A stretch of DNA of 64,000 bases from Desulforapulum autotrophicum (GTDB taxonomy: Bacteria; Desulfobacterota; Desulfobacteria; Desulfobacterales; Desulfolunaceae): NCBI GenBank assembly GCA_020723285.1, contig DYJE01000005.1, forward strand, positions 1 to 64,000, written 5' to 3'. Both the position numbers and the translations under genes were made by a program. Shown here one piece after another: positions 54,474-64,000 of the stretch. The notes beneath the pieces were generated by a model. The model searched no databases. It was given only the letters and a program-made list of their open reading frames with translations, and had not been told where the DNA came from. Position 1 is the first letter of the stretch. Every line of letters begins with the position of its first letter.

Positions 54474-55394
54474 TTATTTTCTCAGGCCCGCGCCCTGGAC
54501 GATGTCTTTCACCTTTTCTTCCCATTCGATGGCCATGATGTGAACGCCGCTGACACCTTTGATGGTTTTCAGCTCTTCGATGGTTTCAAGGCAGATCTTC
54601 ATGCCTTCATCGGCCTGTTTTTCCTTGGCGACTCCGGCCACGCGGTTGATGATTTCGTCGGGAACGTCCATGCCCGCCACCTTGTTTTTCATGTATTTGG
54701 CCATACCCACGGTTTTGATGGGGGTGACGCCGCCCATGATGTACACTTTTTCGGTGAGGCCCTCTTCACCCGCGAGCCGCATCCATTCCTTGAAGCGGGG
54801 CATGTTGTAAATGCACTGGGTCTGGATGAAATCGACACCCGCGTCGATTTTCTTGCCAAGACGGAGCACACGGTATTCAAAGGGGTCGGCAAAGGGGTTG
54901 GCTGCGGCACCGATGAACATCTTCGGAGATTCCTTGAGGTCGAAGCCGCTCATGTCCTTGCCGGAATCCCGCATGTCGCGGACGGTGCGGATCAGGTTCA
55001 TGCTGTCGATATCGAACACGTTCAGGGCGTCGGGCTGGCTGCCGAAACTCTGGTGATCGCCGGAAAGGCAGAGGATGTTCCGGATGCCCATGGAATACGC
55101 GCCCAGGATGTCGCTCTGAATGGCGATACGGTTTCTGTCTCTACAGACCATCTGCATCACCGGCTCCAGGCCCATGTCAAGGAGGTGCTTGGAGGCCGCG
55201 ATGCTGGACATGCGCACGATGGCGGTCTGATTGTCGGTGACGTTTACAGCGTCCACCCAGCCACGGAGCATGTCGCCCTTGGTTTTCATGACGCTAAGAT
55301 CCGCGCCCCTGGGGGGACCGCATTCCCCTGTTACGGCGAATTCGCCTTTCAAGAATTTTTCGTGAAGGTTGCTGATGGCTTGTGTCGTTGTCAT
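54474..55394 (-). CDS. metF: Methylenetetrahydrofolate reductase
   Basis: A 306-residue FAD-dependent TIM-barrel enzyme that reduces 5,10-methylene-tetrahydrofolate to methyl-tetrahydrofolate. Typical segments are GECGPPRGAD, VNVTDNQTAIVRMSS, ILCLSGDHQ and DFIQTQCIYNMPRF. In anaerobes this is the methyl-branch step of the Wood-Ljungdahl pathway, and the adjacent MetV and MvhD genes point to that ferredoxin- or disulfide-linked form. GGAGG lies upstream, and the start overlaps the metV stop by ATGA. Confidence 0.95.
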   Translation of the reverse strand: MTTTQAISNLHEKFLKGEFAVTGECGPPRGADLSVMKTKGDMLRGWVDAVNVTDNQTAIVRMSSIAASKHLLDMGLEPVMQMVCRDRNRIAIQSDILGAYSMGIRNILCLSGDHQSFGSQPDALNVFDIDSMNLIRTVRDMRDSGKDMSGFDLKESPKMFIGAAANPFADPFEYRVLRLGKKIDAGVDFIQTQCIYNMPRFKEWMRLAGEEGLTEKVYIMGGVTPIKTVGMAKYMKNKVAGMDVPDEIINRVAGVAKEKQADEGMKICLETIEELKTIKGVSGVHIMAIEWEEKVKDIVQGAGLRK

Positions 55395-56059
55395 ATGATG
55401 TGATCCTCCCTCACCAATTTACGAGGTCCGCCGGAATGGCTGGTTTTCCAGTTTTTGGGTGGAATGTAGGTTCTAAGGTTGTCAAGCTGGCCCAGGGCTT
55501 TGAGGCGGTCGATGATCTGCTGCCATCCGCATTCGATGCTGGGGTCCACTTCACATATGCCGTTCTGGGAGCCGCCGCAGGGGCCGTTCAAAAGTTTCTT
55601 GGAGCAGCGGGTGATGGGGCAGATGGCCCCGAAAATCCCGAGACCGCAGTTCCCGCAGCCCAGACACTCTTCCGTGAACACGCCGTGGCTTTCCTGGATG
55701 CCCATGAAGGTGGTGTTGAGGCCGGGGTAGATCGGCGCTTTGGGAAAACGTTTGGCCATGGCCTGAACACCCGCGCCACAGGCCAGAGACAGAACGGCGT
55801 CGTTTTCGCCGATTTTTTTGGCCGCTTCCTGGATGAACTCGTTTTCGCACTGGCGTTCCACGGTCTGCTCGTTTATCTCCATGGCGACGCCGTCCATTTT
55901 GAACGCCATCCTGAGGGCCGAGGCAAGGGCCGCCGTTTCGTCTTCGCCGCCGGCAAAACAGGTTTTGACACAGGTGCCGCATCCCAGGATGAGAAGCTTG
56001 TTGTACGGCTTGACCATCTTCTTGATTTCTTCAATCGGTTTCTGGTGACCAACGATCAT
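55391..56059 (-). CDS. metV: MetV-like partner of methylenetetrahydrofolate reductase
   Basis: A 222-residue cysteine-rich protein matching the zinc/Fe-S subunit that partners MetF in acetogens and related anaerobes. It has LGCGTCVKTCFAGG near the N-terminus and a second cluster (CLGCGNCGLGIFGAICPITRC, then GPCGG) near residue 140-170. It is thought to pass electrons to or structure the MetF flavin site. The start MIVGHQKP follows GGAG; the stop overlaps metF. Confidence 0.85.
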   Translation of the reverse strand: MIVGHQKPIEEIKKMVKPYNKLLILGCGTCVKTCFAGGEDETAALASALRMAFKMDGVAMEINEQTVERQCENEFIQEAAKKIGENDAVLSLACGAGVQAMAKRFPKAPIYPGLNTTFMGIQESHGVFTEECLGCGNCGLGIFGAICPITRCSKKLLNGPCGGSQNGICEVDPSIECGWQQIIDRLKALGQLDNLRTYIPPKNWKTSHSGGPRKLVREDHII

Positions 56060-56121
56060 AGGGTACTCCGTTATGGTGAATGGTTTTGTTGACTGTTTGC
56101 TGTGTTCATGTCCGGGCGGGA

Positions 56122-56517
56122 TCACGCCGCCGGATTGGGTCCAAGCGCCTTCAGCTCTTCAAGGATTCCGGCGATGATCTGTTCGGCGTTCGCTCCTTCG
56201 GCGGGTTTGACCTGATGCATGGTAAGACGTTTTCCGCCGACGCCGATTTCATCCAGCACGGAACGGGTTTTTGCCATGCGTTTTCCGGCCCGGATGTTGC
56301 CTTCGGTGTAACGGCAGGCCCCCTCGGGACAGACAAAAATGGACACGGCATCGGCACCCGCCTCGAAGGCTTTGAGGAGAAAGACTTCCGTGACCATGCC
56401 CGAACAGGGCATTTTGATGATTTTCACATCGACACGATCCGTGGAAAGGCTCTTTTTTTCCGTGAATGCATTGATGCAGTGAAACAGGGTGATTTTAGCC
56501 TTGGTAGTGTTTTCCAT
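56122..56517 (-). CDS. mvhD: MvhD/FlpD-type iron-sulfur electron-transfer subunit
   Basis: A 131-residue protein of the MvhD family, which carries a [2Fe-2S] centre and links electron donors to heterodisulfide-reductase-like or MetF complexes. Conserved cysteines are in CINAFTEK, MPCSGM, CPEGACRY. Here it is the first gene of the MetV-MetF-glutamate synthase operon, so it probably delivers electrons to methylenetetrahydrofolate reductase. Its leader contains two ANTAR-type hairpins and a terminator (56562-56640). Confidence 0.85.
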   Translation of the reverse strand: MENTTKAKITLFHCINAFTEKKSLSTDRVDVKIIKMPCSGMVTEVFLLKAFEAGADAVSIFVCPEGACRYTEGNIRAGKRMAKTRSVLDEIGVGGKRLTMHQVKPAEGANAEQIIAGILEELKALGPNPAA

Positions 56518-56561
56518 GAGTTCCGACCATCATTAATCGTTAAAAAAAGGTTTTTCCCAAA

Positions 56562-56603
56562 TAAAAAAGGCGCCAAACCCGTTAAGAGGGTTATGACGCC
56601 TTT
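56562..56603 (-). terminator. Leader terminator upstream of mvhD
   Basis: On the minus strand AAAGGCG and AACCC pair with GGGTT and CGCCTTT around a 7-base loop, with a small internal loop, followed by TTTTTTATTT. It ends about 45 bases before the mvhD start, so it should stop transcription before the operon unless prevented. Confidence 0.8.
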
Positions 56604-56640
56604 GTCCATCCTTCAGAGTGACCGCACGCCATTGTGCGGA
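56588..56640 (-). ncRNA. ANTAR-type two-hairpin antitermination leader
   Basis: On the minus strand the first hairpin is CCGCAC-AATGGC-GTGCGG (56622-56639), a perfect 6-bp stem with a hexaloop. The second is GAC-AAAGGC-GTC (56595-56606), extendable through a bulge, again with a hexaloop. Both loops have A at position 1 and G at position 4, the rule for ANTAR-protein targets. The second hairpin overlaps the 5' arm of the terminator at 56562-56603, so the two are mutually exclusive. The GAF-ANTAR protein at 60649 is the obvious candidate effector. Confidence 0.75.
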
Positions 56641-56663
56641 TCGAAGATTCACATGTTGAACAC

Positions 56664-56692
56664 TGTTTAAACGCTGATCTGATTTCTGTCAA
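56664..56692 (-). promoter_or_regulatory. Probable sigma-70 promoter of the glutamate synthase operon
   Basis: On the minus strand a perfect TTGACA lies 17 bases before TAAACA, which matches the -10 consensus only partly. Transcription from here would begin near 56657 and include the whole two-hairpin leader. Confidence 0.5.
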
Positions 56693-57010
56693 CTCTTTTT
56701 TTTAATAAATGACATATTTGAAACATGGACTTTGATTTCATACAAAACAGGCGGTGATTGAATAAAAAGTGACATATATCTGTTTATCTTTCGGAGATAT
56801 AGACACAAACGAAACGGAAGAACCGATTTATCACTTTTTTACGATTATGAAGACCTTTCGGAAAAAGTGTTACATATTTGTATATATTAACGGGAATGTT
56901 TTTACAAAACTGTCACTGCTTGACCGGGAATCACCTGTCTTGTCATTTCAATCCATCGCTTCATCGCCATCCCGCGCTGGTTCCGGGGTATTGTTCAAGA
57001 ATGATGTCCA

Positions 57011-57026
57011 TGGCACACCTTTTGCT
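57011..57026 (+). promoter_or_regulatory. Sigma-54 promoter of glnA
   Basis: TGGCAC-ACCTT-TTGCT matches the -24/-12 consensus TGGCAC-N5-TTGCW at every fixed position. The start of transcription would be near 57037, about 110 bases before the glnA ATG. Confidence 0.9.
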
Positions 57027-57145
57027 TTTTAATCCGGACAAAAAAACGTGGGTTAAATTGATCGTTATTTTCAGGATCCCGGTTTAGAACGATACATATG
57101 TCACTTATTAACATCCTTCGGGATAACTTAGCAGGAGATACATCC

Positions 57146-59317
<2,172 letters not shown>

Positions 59318-59343
59318 GGCCTTATCCGCCTCCTTGTTCGACG

Positions 59344-59377
59344 AAGCCCGGATCTGAAGCAGGTCCGGGCTTTTTTA
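59344..59377 (+). terminator. Terminator of glnA
   Basis: An AGCCCGGA/TCCGGGCT stem with an 11-base loop is followed by six T residues, 27 bases past the glnA stop. Confidence 0.9.
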
Positions 59378-59498
59378 TTCAAGAACGCCAGCATCACAAT
59401 ACATTCGGAGCCGCCTATCGTGTTTACAAACGAACCGGGATCGTATAAAAAATGATGAACTCGTTTCCACTATCACAATGATTACCACCAAGGTCCCT

Positions 59499-60647
59499 AT
59501 GATCAAAACAAACCCGGTTGTCCCGCCGCCATGGGACAGAATATTCCAGTTCGGAAACCGCCTCCTCGTCTGGGGAATTTTTTTCGGAGTGGTTTTTTTC
59601 CTCAAATCCTTTTTCCTTCTGATGTTCATGACCTTCGTATTTGCGTATATCCAGACACGCAGCGTCAGGCGGCTGAAGCCGTATATCAAACACCGGTCCG
59701 CCCGTGTTTTTCTTGTGGCGTTTCTGTTTCTCGGTATTATGACGGGCATTGGCCTTTTCATTGTTCCGGAAGTGAAAAACCAGACGGAAATGTTCATCGG
59801 GCAGTTCGGAACCTATGTGGCCCGTGTGGATCAGGAAATCATCCGGATCAGCAAGCGATACCCTGTCCTGACGGAAGCCATTCCCCAGCTGAAGGAAAAG
59901 CCCGAAACAGCCGAACCCGGTGAAACCCCGGCCTTCTTTTCACCCACCACGTCCATTGTCCAGGAAATCATCGGGATGGGGGAGGACGCCGAAGGGACAA
60001 AGATCACCCATATTTTCGACACGGCCCAGGACATCGGGAAGCGACTGGTGGCCATTGCCTCGGCGTTTCTTCTGGCCCTTCTTTTCTCGTTTCTCATTGT
60101 CCTTGATCTGCCCGGTCTGACCGAGCATGTTCGGTCCCTGGAACAAACTCGGCTGAAATTCATCTACGAGGAAGTGTCAGACGGCATCTACAATTTTTCA
60201 AGGGTTCTCGGGCAGGCCTTCGAGGCCCAGTTCTTCATTGCATTGCTGAACACGTTTCTCACGGCCGTGGGAATCATCATTATCGGCCTTGGAAGTCATG
60301 TGGCCTTCCTCAGCATGATCGTCTTTCTGTGCAGTTTTATTCCTGTGGTGGGGGTTTTTATCAGTTCGGTACCCATCTGTCTTATCGCCCTTCAGCTCAT
60401 GGGCTTAAAATCCATGTTTCTGGCCATCATCCTGATCATCATCATCCATCTCATCGAAGGGTATATCCTGAATCCCCGGATTTACGGTTCACGGATGCGG
60501 ATCAATCCGGTGATCGTTCTTTTCATCCTGACTGTGGCGGGAAAGATGTTTCACGTCTGGGGTCTTATCCTCGGTGTCCCCGTGTTTTCATACATTTTCG
60601 GCCACGCCATTCAGAACAACCCGAGACAGGACAAGGAACTCCCCTGA
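59499..60647 (+). CDS. AI-2E family (PerM-like) membrane transporter
   Basis: A 382-residue inner-membrane protein of the AI-2E/PerM family. Hydrophobic helices lie at about 20-65 and 70-90, then a periplasmic or cytosolic hydrophilic region (95-190), then five more helices. The family signature region near the end reads LIEGYILNPRIYGSRMRINP. Substrates range from autoinducer-2 to ions and cannot be assigned here. The start at 59499 has AAGG at close distance; ATG at 59478 is an alternative without a site. It ends one base before the ANTAR gene. Confidence 0.85.
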   Translation: MIKTNPVVPPPWDRIFQFGNRLLVWGIFFGVVFFLKSFFLLMFMTFVFAYIQTRSVRRLKPYIKHRSARVFLVAFLFLGIMTGIGLFIVPEVKNQTEMFIGQFGTYVARVDQEIIRISKRYPVLTEAIPQLKEKPETAEPGETPAFFSPTTSIVQEIIGMGEDAEGTKITHIFDTAQDIGKRLVAIASAFLLALLFSFLIVLDLPGLTEHVRSLEQTRLKFIYEEVSDGIYNFSRVLGQAFEAQFFIALLNTFLTAVGIIIIGLGSHVAFLSMIVFLCSFIPVVGVFISSVPICLIALQLMGLKSMFLAIILIIIIHLIEGYILNPRIYGSRMRINPVIVLFILTVAGKMFHVWGLILGVPVFSYIFGHAIQNNPRQDKELP

Positions 60648-60648
60648 T

Positions 60649-61365
60649 ATGGAAGAAAACAATCCGGAAGTTTTCGAAAAATATTTCAACGCCCTCATGG
60701 AAATCAGCCGGGCCATCACCTCGGACCGCTATCTGGAGGACATTCTCAAGCTCATCGTCATGGTCACCGCCAAGGTCATGGGCGTTGAAGTCTGCTCCCT
60801 GTGGCTGATCGAAGAGGGTAAAAGCGGAAAGACCATCCGCCTGAAAACCACCCAGGCCATCGAGCATGAGTATGTGAAAGATCGGATGCTCCAGATGGAC
60901 GAAGGGGTGGTGGGGTATGTGGCGTTCCACAACAAGCCACTGATCGTGAAAAATGTCATCGAAGAACCGCGTTTCAAGGAAAAGGAAATGGCCAAGAAGC
61001 TGAACCTGGTCTCCATGGTGGGTGTGCCCATGCGTGTCAAGGACGGCAACGTCATCGGTGTTCTGAACTGTTTCACCACGGTACCCCATGATTTCAGCGA
61101 AGCGGAAGTGAACCTGATCACCACCGTGGCCAACCAGGCCGCCGTGGCGATTTTCAACACCAAGCTGATGTTCGACGCCCAGGTGATCCGGGAGGAACTT
61201 GAAACCCGGAAACTGGTGGAACGGGCCAAGGAGATCCTGATGATGCGCCGTGGCATGAGCGGTGAAGACGCCTTCAAATGGATGCGGAAACGAAGCATGG
61301 ATTCCAGGAAATCCATGCGGAACATCGCCGAAGCCCTTATTTTATCGGAAGAAATCTATGAATAA
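60649..61365 (+). CDS. GAF-ANTAR transcription antiterminator
   Basis: A 238-residue protein. Residues about 15-165 are a GAF sensor domain (VMGVEVCSLWLIEEG, VGVPMRVKDGNVIGVLNCF). Residues about 180-236 are an ANTAR RNA-binding domain: LETRKLVERAKEILMMRRGM, then EDAFKWMRKRSMDSRKSM and IAEALI. ANTAR proteins bind paired hexaloop hairpins and block terminator formation. The only such RNA I find here is the leader at 56588-56640, so control of the glutamate synthase operon is likely, though unproven. The GAF ligand is unknown. It starts one base after the transporter stop. Confidence 0.9.
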   Translation: MEENNPEVFEKYFNALMEISRAITSDRYLEDILKLIVMVTAKVMGVEVCSLWLIEEGKSGKTIRLKTTQAIEHEYVKDRMLQMDEGVVGYVAFHNKPLIVKNVIEEPRFKEKEMAKKLNLVSMVGVPMRVKDGNVIGVLNCFTTVPHDFSEAEVNLITTVANQAAVAIFNTKLMFDAQVIREELETRKLVERAKEILMMRRGMSGEDAFKWMRKRSMDSRKSMRNIAEALILSEEIYE

Positions 61366-61383
61366 GTCAAGGAGGAGATCATC

Positions 61384-62373
61384 ATGAAACACAAGCCATT
61401 GCACCCCGTCGTGTCCCTTATGCTTCTGATTGCCGTTTTTCCCCTGATCGCCGCGCCAAGCACCGGTGGGCGACCCTACAGCACCAAGGCCAATCCTGTA
61501 CTGGAGCTTGAAGGCGCAGTGGCGGGTTATCTTTTATCCGCCGAAGGAGGTTACCCTTATGCGGAAGTCGTTCCTGAAAAAATCGGTCCGGACCGCATCC
61601 AGAAAAAGCATCTGGGTATGATACGATACGAAGACATCACCCTTTCTTTCGGACTCAACATGTCCGGTGAGGTGTACGCATGGATCAGGGAAACCCTTTC
61701 AGGCAACGGATCCCGCAAAAACGGGGCGGTGATCATGGCCGATTACCAGGGCCAAATTGTTAAACGGATAGACTTTTACAATGCGCGCATCACGGAAATC
61801 ATCTTCTCCCCGTTTGACGCATCCAGCAAATCAACCGGAATGATCAAACTCAAACTCAGTTGCGATTTCAGCCGTGAAAGCCAGCCTGGAGGATCCATTG
61901 CCAGAGCCGCCGGCACCAAGCAGAAAGCGTGGACCCAGAACAATTTCCGGCTGAAAATCGATGGTCTCGAAGCTGCGCTTACACGAGTGACCCGCATCGA
62001 ATCCCTCACGATCCGGCAGATGATTTCCAAGGACATGAACGGCAATCCAAGATTCCCAACAGAAACAACATATGTCGATGCTTTGAATCTGTCGGTGGTC
62101 CTCCCGGAAGAAGATGCCGCCCCGCTCAAACAGTGGATGGGGACGGTGGCTGAAAAAAATGGTTCCATCGAAGTTTTATCCGCCAACATGCAGGAGACCC
62201 TGTTTACGCTGAACCTGTCCAATATCGGGTTGATCCGGCTGGCACCCGAACCCACCACACGTGGAGCCGATGTTCAACTGAACATCAAGGCTGACATGTT
62301 TCTGGAAAAAGTGGATTTCAACATCACATCCGAGGATGACGAACCTGCCACTCCGTCACGCCGAAGCAGTTAA
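61384..62373 (+). CDS. Secreted tandem phage-tail-tube (gp19)-like protein
   Basis: A 329-residue protein with an apparent signal peptide (hydrophobic 8-24). Two domains follow that both resemble the T4 gp19/contractile tail-tube fold. The first (about 35-165) has LGMIRYEDITLSFGL, YAWIRETL, RKNGAVIMADYQGQIVKR and NARITEIIFSPFDA. The second (about 178-312) has FRLKIDGLEAALTRVTRIES, YVDALNLSVVLPEE and LSNIGLIRLAPE. Tail-tube proteins are normally cytoplasmic, so export is unusual, and no sheath or baseplate gene is nearby. AAGGAGGAG precedes the start. Its function is unknown. It follows the ANTAR gene by 18 bases and has its own terminator. Confidence 0.7.
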   Translation: MKHKPLHPVVSLMLLIAVFPLIAAPSTGGRPYSTKANPVLELEGAVAGYLLSAEGGYPYAEVVPEKIGPDRIQKKHLGMIRYEDITLSFGLNMSGEVYAWIRETLSGNGSRKNGAVIMADYQGQIVKRIDFYNARITEIIFSPFDASSKSTGMIKLKLSCDFSRESQPGGSIARAAGTKQKAWTQNNFRLKIDGLEAALTRVTRIESLTIRQMISKDMNGNPRFPTETTYVDALNLSVVLPEEDAAPLKQWMGTVAEKNGSIEVLSANMQETLFTLNLSNIGLIRLAPEPTTRGADVQLNIKADMFLEKVDFNITSEDDEPATPSRRSS

Positions 62374-62411
62374 GAATTGTGCACGGACCGGGCTTGCTTC
62401 ACCTAAACATG

Positions 62412-62448
62412 AAAGCGGTTGAAATCTTTCGTTCAACCGCTTTTTTTT
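62412..62448 (+). terminator. Terminator after the tail-tube-like gene
   Basis: A 12-bp stem AAAGCGGTTGAA/TTCAACCGCTTT with an 8-base loop is followed by a continued T-run. Confidence 0.9.
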
Positions 62449-62484
62449 CGAAACTTTTTGAATCGTGCCGGGTTTAACGAGGTA

Positions 62485-63060
62485 ATGGGGACGGATTCCG
62501 ACATAGAGCTGATGATTCGATTCGCGAAGGGCGACGAAAGTGCGTTCCGGATGCTCTATATGGCCTACAGGAATAAGATCATCACATACTGTTACCGGTT
62601 CTTTTACGATCAGGGGGTTGCGGAGGAGATCAGCCAGGAAGTTTTCCTAAAAGTCTACAAGGCCGGATCGGGTTACAGACCCACGGCCCGGTTTTCAACC
62701 TGGATTTTCACCATCGCCACCCATGCCTGCCTGAACGAGCTGAGACGCGAGAAATACAGGCACCGTGTGGATTCCATAGACTCTGAAGAGGGTTCGGCCG
62801 CCAGAGACATCCCGGACCGTGGCGAAAGCGCCCATGAGCGGATGGAATCACGGGAAAGAAGAAAACGAGTGGGGGCGGCCCTCAGGTCCCTGCCGGGAAA
62901 CCAGCGGGCGGCCCTGCTTCTGAGAGAGTACCAGGGGTTTTCCTACAAGGAAATCGGCGAGCAGCTGAACATGAGCGAGGCCGCCGTCAAATCCCTGATT
63001 TTCAGGGGAAGGGAAAACCTCAAGATTGCGCTTTACAGTGAATTCGGGGAGGATTCATGA
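62485..63060 (+). CDS. ECF RNA polymerase sigma factor (RpoE-like)
   Basis: A 191-residue extracytoplasmic-function sigma factor. The sigma-2 region lies in 20-85 (LYMAYRNKIITYCYRFF, AEEISQEVFLKVYK, FSTWIFTIATHACLNELRR). Sigma-4 lies near 130-180 (LPGNQRAALLLREYQGFSYK, AAVKSLIFRGRENLK). The start MGTDSDIE at 62485 has GAGG close upstream. It overlaps the anti-sigma gene (ATGA), so the two are coupled. It likely activates an envelope-stress or surface regulon. Confidence 0.95.
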   Translation: MGTDSDIELMIRFAKGDESAFRMLYMAYRNKIITYCYRFFYDQGVAEEISQEVFLKVYKAGSGYRPTARFSTWIFTIATHACLNELRREKYRHRVDSIDSEEGSAARDIPDRGESAHERMESRERRKRVGAALRSLPGNQRAALLLREYQGFSYKEIGEQLNMSEAAVKSLIFRGRENLKIALYSEFGEDS

Positions 63061-63524
63061 ACAGACCATGCCCGCACAGTGATTTGCTTAATCCCTACAT
63101 GGACGGTGAACTGCCGGAGGAAAAGAGACGTTTTGTCGAAGACCATCTTGAATCATGCCTGGCCTGCGCGGATGAATTTCAAAACCTTAGAAAACTCAGA
63201 GACCTTCTGATGGATTGTGAGGAAGTTTCGGTCAGCCCGGATTTTGACAGGCTTTTCTGGAAAAAAGTGGATGCCTTTGAAGAAAAAAAGCTGAAAAACG
63301 CATTTCGCCGCTGGCTCGGCAAAAACTGGCGCTTGGGGTTCGCCCCTGTTTTTGCCACCGCAGTCCTTCTCATCGGAACCACTTTTGTGAAAGACACCCG
63401 GACCATGATGGGCCGGGAAACCATGTTTTTTGACCAGATGGAGCTTTTTCAGGATTTTGATGTGGTCAACAATCTGGACCTTCTTGAAGACGTGTCTGGC
63501 GATGGTGATCTGGAGGGTCTGTGA
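63057..63524 (+). CDS. Zinc-finger anti-sigma factor
   Basis: A 155-residue single-pass membrane protein. The N-terminal anti-sigma zinc-binding domain has HLESCLACADEF (HxxxCxxC) near residue 29. A transmembrane helix (FAPVFATAVLLIGTTFV) is at about 98-114, followed by an acidic periplasmic tail. It would hold the adjacent sigma factor at the membrane. It overlaps both the sigma gene and the next gene. Confidence 0.9.
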   Translation: MNRPCPHSDLLNPYMDGELPEEKRRFVEDHLESCLACADEFQNLRKLRDLLMDCEEVSVSPDFDRLFWKKVDAFEEKKLKNAFRRWLGKNWRLGFAPVFATAVLLIGTTFVKDTRTMMGRETMFFDQMELFQDFDVVNNLDLLEDVSGDGDLEGL

Positions 63525-63781
63525 TGGGGGCGAGGGTTCTGGTGTCGATACTCGCCGTGCTCATGCTTTTTGTTACAGGCGCCAAAGCGGATGAACAACG
63601 CCATCATAGGGCCGCAAGCCCTGATAAAAAGCAGGGCCGCGTTGAAAAAGAAAAAAAAGAAGCTAAGGTCAAGGACGAGGATGTGGCTTCGGAGCTTGAA
63701 ATGCTTAAAATGATGGAGATGCTTGAGCATATCGATATGCTGGATGATATGGATGTTTTAGACGGGGGGGATTCCAAATGA
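63524..63781 (+). CDS. Small exported acidic protein of the sigma operon
   Basis: An 85-residue protein with a signal peptide (ending GAKA-DE). A Lys/Glu-rich middle precedes a Met/Leu/Asp-rich tail with near-repeats (EMLEHIDMLDDMDVLDGGD). It may form a short helix and bind a partner or metal, which is inference. It overlaps the genes on both sides (TGATG and ATGA). No family is recognised. Confidence 0.65.
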   Translation: MGARVLVSILAVLMLFVTGAKADEQRHHRAASPDKKQGRVEKEKKEAKVKDEDVASELEMLKMMEMLEHIDMLDDMDVLDGGDSK

Positions 63782-64000
63782 ACATGAAAAAAATAACAGG
63801 TTGGCTTGTCTGCTTCCTCATCCTCACTGGAATCCAGACCTTTGCGATAGCGGATAACCCAAACGCATCCGGTGATTCACCGTCCTGGCAATCCCTATCT
63901 GAAAACGAAAAGGATTCATACAGGGATCTTTACAAAAAATGGCGGGATCTGCCGGAGAGCCGGAAGTCGGAGCTTAAAGAAAAACTTCGGCGTTTTAAAA
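63778..64000 (+). CDS. DUF3106-like exported protein (partial)
   Basis: The first 74 codons of an exported protein, cut by the window edge. A signal peptide (ending AIA-DN) is followed by SWQSLSENEKDSYRDLYKKW and RDLPESRKSELKEKLRRFK, the W-x-x-L...W-x-x-LP pattern of DUF3106 proteins often found beside ECF sigma/anti-sigma pairs. It overlaps the previous gene by ATGA. Confidence 0.75.
   Translation, partial: MNMKKITGWLVCFLILTGIQTFAIADNPNASGDSPSWQSLSENEKDSYRDLYKKWRDLPESRKSELKEKLRRFK

Larger units (their letters stand above)
56518..57145. other. Divergent regulatory region of the glutamate synthase operon and glnA
   Basis: A 628-bp gene-free stretch with the antitermination leader and promoter of the minus-strand operon, and the glnA sigma-54 promoter. 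Three GACATATWTS-like sites lie at 56711-56720, 56771-56780 and 56871-56880. Confidence 0.6.

Overview
The window reads as a chromosomal segment of a GC-rich, strictly anaerobic, sulfate-reducer-like member of the Desulfobacterota (Deltaproteobacteria). The lineage call is an inference. It rests on a Wood-Ljungdahl-type MetF/MetV/MvhD module, a split archaeal-type glutamate synthase, an ArsR-methyltransferase regulator (SahR type) next to ahcY, a type III glutamine synthetase, and many sensory and diguanylate cyclase proteins. I see no tRNA, rRNA, CRISPR array, intact insertion sequence or prophage.

Layout. (1) 144-4942, minus strand: a tightly overlapping operon of an XRE-cupin-phosphate acyltransferase fusion, a MoxR ATPase, a metallopeptidase/VWA protein and a protein made of 28-residue WK-FD repeats. 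(2) 5178-6206: a response regulator-diguanylate cyclase. (3) 6418-19484: four secreted or outer-membrane proteins in a row, including a 2739-residue giant with internal superrepeats. (4) 19612-21982: sahR-ahcY behind a perfect palindromic operator. (5) 22322-31038, minus strand: a SNF2 helicase, then a nitrogen-control block amtB, (fic), glnB/glnK, glnD. (6) 31531-36436: a voltage-sensor-type channel with RCK domains, a second RCK protein, a CBS-PAS histidine kinase and a small membrane protein. (7) 36453-44893: an accessory biosynthetic island. It has two radical SAM genes, a FemAB/GNAT-like gene, and a minus-strand cluster of PqqD-like RRE, HprK-like kinase, sulfotransferase and an asparagine-synthetase homologue without the glutaminase cysteine, ending in a 54-residue precursor peptide. 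The peptide's tail looks like a lasso-peptide core ending in serine. (8) 45190-48291: small accessory genes (PH-like protein, serpin-like lipoprotein, truncated HepT, VapBC) among dispersed repeats. (9) 48679-56517, minus strand: a six-gene operon joining glutamate synthase modules to methylenetetrahydrofolate reductase, preceded by a two-hairpin leader overlapping a terminator. (10) 57146-61365: glnA with a near-perfect sigma-54 promoter, then an AI-2E-family permease and a GAF-ANTAR protein. (11) 61384-64000: a secreted tandem phage-tail-tube-like protein and an ECF sigma/anti-sigma operon running off the window.

How it fits together. Nitrogen assimilation is the main theme: GlnD, PII, AmtB, GlnA and glutamate synthase all lie here. 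glnA and amtB carry sigma-54 promoters and share a GACATATWTS upstream motif. The glutamate synthase operon has a leader whose two hexaloops both fit the A-x-x-G-x-x rule for ANTAR antitermination, and the only ANTAR protein in the window is 4 kb away. The two most unusual items are the lasso-like peptide cluster carrying both a kinase and a sulfotransferase, and this ANTAR-type nitrogen leader.
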